Source: CAYUAG01 sp046483025 (lineage in GTDB: Bacteria; Zhuqueibacterota; QNDG01; CAYUAG01). Taken from it: a stretch of 7,387 nt of DNA. The notes under the pieces were generated by a model. The model saw only the letters and a program-made list of their open reading frames with translations. It was not told where the DNA came from and did no database searches. The stretch is from assembly GCA_046483025.1 (NCBI GenBank), contig JAWODZ010000022.1, positions 1 to 7,387 of the forward strand. The letters are read 5' to 3'. The position numbers and the translations under genes are program-made. Below, piece by piece: positions 1-5,886 of this stretch; the stretch's first letter is position 1; the number at the start of each line of letters is the position of its first letter.

Positions 1-1950
1 CGTAGAGACGCCGCATGTAGTCGTGCCAGACTGCCAGCTGTTTTCCTGAGCGCCGCCGTTCCAGTCAGAAAATCTACCATCACCCCAGGCAAAACGGTAT
101 TCCACAGCATGACCCAGATTACTCTCAGCACCGCTGACTGTATAGTCCAGCACCTGATTTACCTGACCAGTAACAGGCCCCTCCGGAACAGAAGGAGCTG
201 ATACAGATTCCTGAATCTGAGAAAAATAAGCAGTGACTTCTTTATCAGTATTCATAACACAATCAATTGAAGAATCAGTACTGGTAATATCTCCACGCCA
301 TTGATCGAATTGATATTCAGAAGAGGGATGCGCGGTTAAAGTAACTGTTTCATTATGATTATAGGAATTTTTATCAGGATCACGGGATACAGTACCCGAT
401 CCCTGAATGGAAATCTGTAGAGTATGCCCTGCAGTGTTAACTGTCATCGCAGCCGACCAATTTGACTGAACCATAGTATGAACTTTACATCGTGCTTTTG
501 CTTTTATATGATAGGACCCAGCATTGACATAGGTATAATTACGTACTTCATCACCCCAGTCAGACATGTTTCCATCTCCCCAGTCAAATTTATATTCTAT
601 GGAGTATCCCAAATTATTTTCTGACCCTCCGGTTCTGAAATCTGCAGAAGTCCCTACCTTAAACTCTGATGATCCGTAAGGCATATCCGGAACTGATACA
701 AATTCTTCAACCGTTTCTCCTCCTTCATAAACATATACATAACTGTCATCTGATCCCCCTATCACATCCGGTGCTCCGTTACCGCTTATATCAGGTATTG
801 AAGTTACACAAATGACCGATCCAACTGTGGGACCGGTCCATAATTTTTTCCCGCTTTTTCCATCGATACAATGAACTAAATTATCCCCTGCTCCGGCAAT
901 ACAGTCATCAATACCATCTTTATTCACATCCAATATGCTCTTAACATCAAATACGGTTTCAGCAGCAGAATAAGACCAGATCAATTCTCCGGTTTTTCCT
1001 GAAATACAAAAAACAATATCATCATAACCACCTGCCAGACAATCGGCATATCCATCTCCATCCACATCCGAAATAGAGGCAACTGATTCAATGGTAGCAC
1101 CGGTGGGATATGACCAAATCTCATCAGCTTTTCCCTGACTTGCTCCGGAAATACAGTAGATCCTTTCATGTAATCCGCCTGCTAAACAATCAGCAAAGCC
1201 GTCTCCATCCACATCCGGAATAGGAGCTACAGATTTCACCGAAGCACCTTTCGGTTCAAATATTTTAAAATACCAGAGAAGTTCTCCGGTACCTAAACTC
1301 CCTCCCGAAATGCATACCACGCTGTCTTGTTCTCCTCCTGCAAGACAATCATCTTTTCCGTCTCCGTTCACATCAGGTATTGCTTGAACTGTTAAAATAT
1401 CTGCCATATCTGCATAGGACCATAACCTTTGTCCATTGCTTCCACTGATACAGTAAATATTGTTATCAGCTGATCCTACAAGACAATCATTAATTCCGTC
1501 TCCATTAAGATCTCTAATAGGAGCTACTGTCCAAATGCGACCATTAGTGGGCATGGTCCAAAGTATTTTGGTTTCTCCTTCATTGGCCGGTTTTCCTGAA
1601 AAACAGTATACTGTATCATTACCGGTTCCGGCCAGACAATCATTGATTCCGTCTCCGTTAACATCAGATAAAGTAGTGACTGACCAGACATCCATAGTGA
1701 CATTATGTGACCAAATTATCGATCCCCTATCAGGTCCGCCACCGGATAAGCAATAGGTAAAATTATTTTCTGATCCCACAAAAAGGTCTGCATATCCATC
1801 CCCGTTCACGTCTCCTGCTGATGAGATTGAATTGGCATTCAACCCTACTGATCTGCTCCATATCAAATCACCGGGAGCTTGAGCTAAAACATTCGTTAAG
1901 CTTGCAGTTATAAATACTAGCAAGTATAATAAAATTAACTTTCTTTTCAT
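1..1950 (-). CDS. Secreted eight-bladed beta-propeller protein with PKD-like and InlB-B-repeat-like domains (3' end outside window)
   Basis: This frame is open for 650 codons from the ATG at 1948-1950 to the left edge, so the C-terminus is missing. Residues 1-24 look like a signal peptide (basic start, hydrophobic core, ending LAQ). Residues 28-410 form eight repeats of about 48 residues. Each begins with a 'lIWSY'-like tryptophan strand, then has a DVNGDG-type calcium loop, then 'DCLAGG...IYCISG'. A PKD-like domain with an 'FDWGDG' core follows at about 423-508. A divergent InlB-B-repeat-like domain lies at 519-578 (GSGTV...FDQWRGD...VTAYF), and a second PKD-like domain with 'FAWGDG' starts near 582. 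The protein is probably exported to the surface, with a sorting domain perhaps beyond the window; its ligand is unknown. It lies 24 bases after the paralogous propeller gene and has no clear Shine-Dalgarno sequence, so translation may be coupled. The frame and repeats are certain; a role in adhesion or polysaccharide binding is a guess. Confidence 0.9.
   Translation of the reverse strand, partial: MKRKLILLYLLVFITASLTNVLAQAPGDLIWSRSVGLNANSISSAGDVNGDGYADLFVGSENNFTYCLSGGGPDRGSIIWSHNVTMDVWSVTTLSDVNGDGINDCLAGTGNDTVYCFSGKPANEGETKILWTMPTNGRIWTVAPIRDLNGDGINDCLVGSADNNIYCISGSNGQRLWSYADMADILTVQAIPDVNGDGKDDCLAGGEQDSVVCISGGSLGTGELLWYFKIFEPKGASVKSVAPIPDVDGDGFADCLAGGLHERIYCISGASQGKADEIWSYPTGATIESVASISDVDGDGYADCLAGGYDDIVFCISGKTGELIWSYSAAETVFDVKSILDVNKDGIDDCIAGAGDNLVHCIDGKSGKKLWTGPTVGSVICVTSIPDISGNGAPDVIGGSDDSYVYVYEGGETVEEFVSVPDMPYGSSEFKVGTSADFRTGGSENNLGYSIEYKFDWGDGNMSDWGDEVRNYTYVNAGSYHIKAKARCKVHTMVQSNWSAAMTVNTAGHTLQISIQGSGTVSRDPDKNSYNHNETVTLTAHPSSEYQFDQWRGDITSTDSSIDCVMNTDKEVTAYFSQIQESVSAPSVPEGPVTGQVNQVLDYTVSGAESNLGHAVEYRFAWGDGRFSDWNGGAQENSWQSGTTTCGVST
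721..1869 (-). repeat. Eight-blade propeller repeat block, second copy
   Basis: Eight units encode residues 28-410 of the left-hand protein and correspond one-to-one with the blades of the upstream gene. The special linkers match too: 'GGGP' after blade 1, 'KPANEGETK' after blade 2, 'GGSLGTGE' after blade 4. Loops 1-7 keep D-x-[ND]-x-DG; blade 8 has DISGNG. Six blades have the C-x10-C pair. Confidence 0.88.
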
Positions 1951-1974
1951 CAAATAATTTCTATACAAATAATA

Positions 1975-3540
1975 TTACTTAACATACATCATTTTTCGAG
2001 TGTGAGAAGCATACGGTGACTTTAAACGATAAAAATATACACCTGAAGGTACAGATATGCCATAATTATCTCTTCCGTTCCACCGGACACGATAGGTTCC
2101 AGCCAGAAAATAACCATTAATGGGTTTTAACAGTAATTCACCATCAATGTTAAAAATTTCAAGCACAACATGCTCATACCGGGGAACGTGAAAATTAATA
2201 ACTGTCTCACTGTTAAAAGGATTAGGATAGTTCGGAGATAATAATACAGAGCAAGGAAGATCAGTATCAGGTTCCTCATCTTCTACAACATCCACACTAC
2301 TCTGTCCTCCTTCAATAATGTAAATAAAACTATTATCAGAACCTGCCACTACTTCCGGAACACCGTTTTGATTCAAATCATCAATAGGAGTAAGACAGGT
2401 AACCGTTCCTGCAGTGATTTTATAAGACCAGATAAGTTCTCCGTTTCCGGAAGATTGTCCTTCAATGCAGTAAATCCGGTTGTCTTCACTTCCTGCAATA
2501 CAATCACTCTTTCCAGAATTATTTATATCCTGAATAGAAGAAACAACTGTTACTGTACTTTTACTGGTATAAGACCAGATCTCCTCTCCATCTTTACCGG
2601 ACAGACAGAGGATTTTGTTATCTTTACCGCCAGCGAGACAGTCGGATATATTATCATTGTTTACATCGTCAATGGAGGAAACAGAAAGCACTGTAGAACC
2701 GGTTTTATAGGTCCAGATCGGAGTTGCTTTCCCGCTGTTTGTTCCTGATATACAGTAAATATAATCATCTTCTCCGCCTGCCAGGCAATCAGCAACACCA
2801 TCACTATTCACATCACTAATAGAGGACACACTTCTCATAGTACTTTGAGTATTACAATACCATAAAAGTTCTCCTGTTCCCGAACTTCCTCCAGAAATAC
2901 AGTAAATACGGTCTCCCATACCACCTGCAAGACAATCTTGTTTTCCGTCTCCGTTAACATCAGGTATGGCTGTTATTGATAGAATATCACTCTGAGTATT
3001 ATATGACCATAAAACTTTACCATAAGCGCCATCCAGACAGTATATAATGTCATTTCCGGTACCGACCAGAGCATCATTAATTCCGTCATCATCGACATCT
3101 TCGATTTCAGCTACTGACCAAACATCACCTCCGACCGAAAAAGACCAGAGAATCTTTGTTAGTCCATTTAATGGTTTTCCTGACATGCAGTATACTGTAT
3201 TATCAGCCCCTCCGGCCAGACAGTCATCCACACCGTCATTATTTATATCTGACAAACGGGTTACTGTCCAGATATCGGAAGATGTAGCCCAGGACCAGAT
3301 TATTGAGGATTCATTTAACCCTCCTCCTGAAAAACAGTATATCAGATTATCACCGGAACCGACAAAAATATCAGTAAATCCATCCTGATCAGAATCACCT
3401 GCAGGTGCTACTGCATGAACATGCCAGTCGGTCGAAGCTTTCCAGATCAGCTCACCTGGATTTTGACTAAAAACCGCTGCCGTCTTAAAAATAATTATAA
3501 TAACTATTATAACTACAGTATGAATTAGATATTTTTTCAT
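1975..3540 (-). CDS. Secreted eight-bladed beta-propeller protein with type IX secretion sorting domain
   Basis: The product is a 521-residue protein. The ATG at 3538-3540 has GGAG eight bases upstream and an in-frame stop at 3544-3546, which fixes the start. Residues 1-26 are a signal peptide with a very Ile/Val-rich core ending in FSQ. Residues 31-412 are eight tandem blades carrying FG-GAP/VCBS-like acidic loops (DSDQDG at 49, DINNDG at 98, DVDDDG at 148, DVNGDG at 194, DVNSDG at 243, then weaker copies) and PQQ-propeller-like 'IWSY' strands. Five blades have a C-x10-C pair. After an acidic linker (415-428), residues 430-521 match the 'NYPNPFN' plus FlgD-like Ig C-terminal domain ending in KMMYVK, the type A signal for export by type IX secretion. 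It is therefore probably surface-bound or released. No catalytic motif of PQQ dehydrogenases is seen. The propeller is paralogous to that of the next gene. Binding partner unknown. Confidence 0.93.
   Translation of the reverse strand: MKKYLIHTVVIIVIIIIFKTAAVFSQNPGELIWKASTDWHVHAVAPAGDSDQDGFTDIFVGSGDNLIYCFSGGGLNESSIIWSWATSSDIWTVTRLSDINNDGVDDCLAGGADNTVYCMSGKPLNGLTKILWSFSVGGDVWSVAEIEDVDDDGINDALVGTGNDIIYCLDGAYGKVLWSYNTQSDILSITAIPDVNGDGKQDCLAGGMGDRIYCISGGSSGTGELLWYCNTQSTMRSVSSISDVNSDGVADCLAGGEDDYIYCISGTNSGKATPIWTYKTGSTVLSVSSIDDVNNDNISDCLAGGKDNKILCLSGKDGEEIWSYTSKSTVTVVSSIQDINNSGKSDCIAGSEDNRIYCIEGQSSGNGELIWSYKITAGTVTCLTPIDDLNQNGVPEVVAGSDNSFIYIIEGGQSSVDVVEDEEPDTDLPCSVLLSPNYPNPFNSETVINFHVPRYEHVVLEIFNIDGELLLKPINGYFLAGTYRVRWNGRDNYGISVPSGVYFYRLKSPYASHTRKMMYVK
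2305..3450 (-). repeat. Eight-blade propeller repeat block, first copy
   Basis: Eight units of about 145 bases encode residues 31-412 of the type IX-sorted protein. Blades begin at about residues 31, 80, 130, 177, 226, 275, 321 and 369. The calcium-type loops are canonical in blades 1-5 and degenerate in blades 6-8 (DVNNDN, DINNSG, DLNQNG). The final blade lacks the cysteine pair. Confidence 0.88.
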
Positions 3541-3548
3541 CCTTTATT

Positions 3549-3552
3549 CTCC
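3549..3552 (-). promoter_or_regulatory. Ribosome binding site of the propeller gene ending at 1975
   Basis: GGAG lies eight bases before the ATG at 3538-3540. With the in-frame stop at 3544-3546 it fixes the start. The barrel gene and the second propeller gene lack such a site, so Shine-Dalgarno use in this window is uneven. Confidence 0.75.
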
Positions 3553-3575
3553 AGATAAAATTTTTATTGTTCTCC

Positions 3576-3613
3576 ATTCAATCTCGATTTTGATCCCGAT
3601 CCCGATATTGAAT
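3576..3613. repeat. Intergenic inverted repeat with a GATCCC tandem in the loop
   Basis: The arms at 3576-3586 (attcaatctcg) and 3603-3613 (cgatattgaat) pair over 11 positions with one mismatch. The 16-base loop holds a GATCCC-GATCCC-GAT tandem. The repeat sits mid-way in the 114-base gap between the barrel gene and the first propeller gene. On the transcribed strand the stem is not followed by a U-run, so it is not a textbook terminator. It could be an attenuator, an mRNA-processing or stability hairpin, or a copy of a dispersed intergenic repeat. I see no convincing promoter elsewhere in the 3541-3654 gap. Confidence 0.65.
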
Positions 3614-3654
3614 TTACTCTTCTTTTCATAAAACCTGTGATATTTTTTGATCTC

Positions 3655-4524
3655 TTACCATCCTATCCAGAAAATCAGCCCTACTCTCCGGTCTGTATAT
3701 TGTTGAGGATAGGGATTTGGATCTCGTCCTTCGATTCCATAATAAGTTCCGAAAAGATATTCCATAAAAAACTGCAAATCCAGTCCGGACACTGGCTTTA
3801 TCCTTATTGCCGGACCAATTTCAGCTTTATTATTCCAGAAATCCTTATTAATATCTTTCATAAGATAGGAAACACCGTATACATCAACACAGGATTTCCA
3901 GAACTGCACCACATGAAATCCGCTTTTTATGTGCCAGTATCCAATCACATTTTTTCGCTGATTCTTATAATAACTCATCTCACTGTAAATTTCTCCCCAA
4001 AACTTTTTAGGAAAAGAAAATAAAGAAGTATAGGGAAAATAGTTATCCCATCCATACCAGAACAAGAGTCCACCTCGTACATCCTCGTACTTCTCTTCTT
4101 GTGGTTGAGGATACTTATCAGGTATGTTCATATAGTATCCCTGAATTAATTCAATATAGGGAGCTACAAAAACTTTTTTGAATAATTTGATCCTCAGTCC
4201 TATGCCGGTCTCAGCCCGGTTATTCCAGAAATCCCGATGCTGATCTTTACCATATCGTAAAAGAAAATAGAATTCCGCTGTCCTCCCCAATAATCCTGAT
4301 ATTCTGATACCAGGTTTTGTATGTGAAAACGAAATAAAATTATCATCAAATTTCTGAAGCACTGTGGATTCATTGTAAAACTCCCACCAAAAACTTGCTT
4401 GCGGATCCCATCGTAAAGACTTGTTCGTTTCATTTACAGCAGAAGAATCACTCTGGGCCAGGCATATCAAAGATATACCTGATAAAAGGATAACTAAAAA
4501 TATGTTTAAAAAATCAATTTTCAT
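3655..4524 (-). CDS. Probable outer-membrane beta-barrel protein with an internal duplication
   Basis: The product is a 289-residue protein. The ATG at 4522-4524 is the first in-frame start after a stop at 4549-4551, and it opens a signal peptide (residues 1-24, ending CLAQ). The mature part is rich in Trp, Tyr and Phe, has alternating hydrophobic strands, and ends in 'FWIGW', an aromatic terminus typical of outer-membrane barrels. It consists of two copies of one unit, residues 45-159 and 175-289, offset by exactly 130 residues. Matching landmarks are FWWEFY/FWGEIY, DFWNNRAE/DFWNNKAE, GLRIK/AIRIK and FWYGW/FWIGW. The gene follows a polysaccharide synthase gene after 61 bases, so a role as exit channel or outer-membrane partner for the polymer is plausible. 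It lacks the TPR scaffold of PgaA or BcsC. A resemblance to the C-terminal barrel of NfrA-type proteins is possible but not established. No Shine-Dalgarno sequence is evident. Confidence 0.85.
   Translation of the reverse strand: MKIDFLNIFLVILLSGISLICLAQSDSSAVNETNKSLRWDPQASFWWEFYNESTVLQKFDDNFISFSHTKPGIRISGLLGRTAEFYFLLRYGKDQHRDFWNNRAETGIGLRIKLFKKVFVAPYIELIQGYYMNIPDKYPQPQEEKYEDVRGGLLFWYGWDNYFPYTSLFSFPKKFWGEIYSEMSYYKNQRKNVIGYWHIKSGFHVVQFWKSCVDVYGVSYLMKDINKDFWNNKAEIGPAIRIKPVSGLDLQFFMEYLFGTYYGIEGRDPNPYPQQYTDRRVGLIFWIGW
3658..4392 (-). repeat. Two tandem 115-residue units in the barrel gene
   Basis: The units are encoded by 4048-4392 (first copy) and 3658-4002 (second copy), separated by 15 codons. 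The landmarks FW-x-E-x-Y, DFWNN[RK]AE and FW-x-GW all recur at a constant offset of 130 residues, so no net insertion or deletion separates them. The similarity is at protein level; the DNA has diverged. Confidence 0.85.
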
Positions 4525-4585
4525 TATGTATTCTGCATTTTCTTTTTTTCATTTATCTTTCATTTTTGTCTTTTTCCTTTTATCT
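4525..4585 (-). other. Intergenic gap with purine-rich transcript strand
   Basis: This is the 61-base gap between the synthase and barrel genes. Together with the end of the synthase gene, 4538-4601 has only six purines in 64 bases on the plus strand, so the mRNA is almost all A and G. No hairpin or U-run terminator is seen, which is consistent with read-through from the synthase into the barrel gene. No clear Shine-Dalgarno sequence precedes the barrel ATG. Confidence 0.5.
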
Positions 4586-5857
4586 TCACTCCTCCTCCTC
4601 CAACTGAACCGTCCGTTCCGTCTTATCCCAAATCCCCACCCGTTTTCTGGTTATATCCAGAAAAAAAGAGCGAAACACCACATAAATCCACAACTGACAA
4701 TAAGTAAAATACATAAACGCAGTTATCAGAATATTTAAAAAACTGTCCTCATCCTCATAGGAAAGTACCAGAATAATTTCCAGAATATATAAAATAAAAG
4801 CAGAACCCCATACTGCTGTATAAGGACCCGGAGCAGCTATGGAAATAACCCCCAGTCCTCCTAAAATAAATATTAAATGAGATATAACAATAGCAAATAA
4901 GAAAATATAATAGAGCAGAAATAAATAAAGAAATTCCCAGGAAAGAATCCGGCTTTTTAGCAACAAAGCTTGTCCGAAAAATTTCCTTATAACATAATTA
5001 TTACCTCTCACCCACCGGGTTCTTTGTTTAACCCAGGTTTTTAATTTTTCCGGCTCCTGTTCCCAGGTTACAGCAGTAGGGACAAATTGAATTTTCCAGC
5101 CTTTTTGATAGATTCTTACCGATAATTCAGAGTCCTCTGTAATTGCTTTTTCATCCCAACCTCCGCAGCTCTTCAGCACCTTTTTACGAATCACACAATT
5201 GGTACCCGGAAGTATGGCTATACCAAAGGCACGGAAACGACCGGCCTGAAGAATCCATTGAAAACTAAGGGTTTCTATGTTAATAAACCGGGTTAAAAGA
5301 TTTTTTTTTCGGTTTGATGTTCTGAATTTTCCAATTACAGCACCTAATTTATCATTAGATATCAGACGCTGTACTAACTGTTTTAAGGAAGTTGGCTCAG
5401 GATTATTATCAGCATCATAGACTGCTATAAGATCAAAACCCACCTTTTTAAGTCCTGTATTAAGAGCATGAGCTTTTCCTCTTCCCACTGATGCAACCGG
5501 GAGATGAATTGGTTTGATTCTTTTATCCTGTGAAGCCATGGTATTCAATATTGATTTTGTATTATCAGTAGATCCGTCATTAACAACAATAATTTCCATT
5601 TTCCGCTCAGGATAATTCAAGGATAAAATATTTTTTAAGGTCTTCTTTAAAACCACATCTTCATTCCGGGCAGGTATCAATATCGATACTGAAGGTAAAT
5701 CTTCTTGGTACTGGTTAATATTCCATCTTTCCTTTTCAATGCGCTGACGGTATAAGTATCCAAAAAAACTCAATATAAGCTGGTAAATAATCATCAGCCA
5801 TATAATTGAAACTGAAAAAAGAAAGAGAATTTCAAAAACAGAGGAACTAAAAGGCAT
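4586..5857 (-). CDS. Processive family 2 glycosyltransferase (polysaccharide synthase, BcsA/PgaC/IcaA-like)
   Basis: The product is a 423-residue inner-membrane enzyme predicted to polymerise a nucleotide-sugar substrate into a beta-linked polysaccharide. One N-terminal membrane helix (about 8-35) precedes a GT-A domain (about 54-300). That domain holds the full processive set: VNDGSTDN at 92-99, DAD at 148-150, TED at 240-242 and QRTRW (QxxRW) at 278-282. Three or so further helices follow at about 307-337, 345-367 and 372-396, then a short tail with 'WDKTERT', common in this synthase group, and four glutamates. Length and topology fit PgaC/IcaA better than full-length BcsA, and no PilZ domain is present. 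The start has GGAG nine bases upstream and an in-frame stop at 5870-5872. It lies 29 bases after the hydrolase-like gene, so the two are probably co-transcribed. The sugar polymerised cannot be told; poly-N-acetylglucosamine is one possibility. Confidence 0.95.
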   Translation of the reverse strand: MPFSSSVFEILFLFSVSIIWLMIIYQLILSFFGYLYRQRIEKERWNINQYQEDLPSVSILIPARNEDVVLKKTLKNILSLNYPERKMEIIVVNDGSTDNTKSILNTMASQDKRIKPIHLPVASVGRGKAHALNTGLKKVGFDLIAVYDADNNPEPTSLKQLVQRLISNDKLGAVIGKFRTSNRKKNLLTRFINIETLSFQWILQAGRFRAFGIAILPGTNCVIRKKVLKSCGGWDEKAITEDSELSVRIYQKGWKIQFVPTAVTWEQEPEKLKTWVKQRTRWVRGNNYVIRKFFGQALLLKSRILSWEFLYLFLLYYIFLFAIVISHLIFILGGLGVISIAAPGPYTAVWGSAFILYILEIILVLSYEDEDSFLNILITAFMYFTYCQLWIYVVFRSFFLDITRKRVGIWDKTERTVQLEEEE

Positions 5858-5866
5858 ATAATCAAT

Positions 5867-5870
5867 CTCC
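5867..5870 (-). promoter_or_regulatory. Ribosome binding site of the glycosyltransferase gene
   Basis: GGAG (followed by A) lies nine bases before the ATG at 5855-5857 and supports that start. It sits in the 29-base gap after the hydrolase-like gene. Confidence 0.75.
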
Positions 5871-5886
5871 TATATAATAAAAATCT

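Noticed and set aside
1951..1974. The two propeller genes as one gene split by a stop or frameshift
   Set aside because: The second gene has its own ATG and signal peptide, and repeats the whole eight-blade plan from blade 1. The first ends naturally with a complete sorting domain.
1460..3388. Plus-strand open frames at 1460-1756, 2368-2748 and 3047-3388
   Set aside because: They lie wholly antisense to the propeller repeats, have low-complexity Ser/Pro-rich translations that repeat with the blades, and lack signals of their own.
721..3450. Regular repeats of about 145 bases that might suggest a CRISPR-like or satellite array
   Set aside because: The period is the codon length of one propeller blade, the frames are open throughout, and variation respects codons.
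721..3450. PQQ-dependent dehydrogenase identity for the propellers
   Set aside because: Only the tryptophan docking strand is shared. No catalytic or cofactor-binding residues are apparent, and the calcium-type loops are of FG-GAP style.
3564..3629. A 21-codon minus-strand open frame with ATG in the 114-base gap
   Set aside because: Its Ser/Gly/Arg-rich product is simply the translation of the inverted repeat. It has at best a poor ribosome site and no sign of being a leader peptide.
4455..4466. Lipoprotein signal in the barrel protein (Cys21 in SLICLAQ)
   Set aside because: The residue before the Cys is Ile, not Gly, Ala or Ser, so it is not a proper lipobox. Cleavage after LAQ fits better.
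3637..4738. Plus-strand open frames at 3637-4023 and 4421-4738, and a minus-strand frame at 4200-4433
   Set aside because: They overlap the barrel and synthase genes, which have strong protein-level evidence. Their translations show no recognisable domain.
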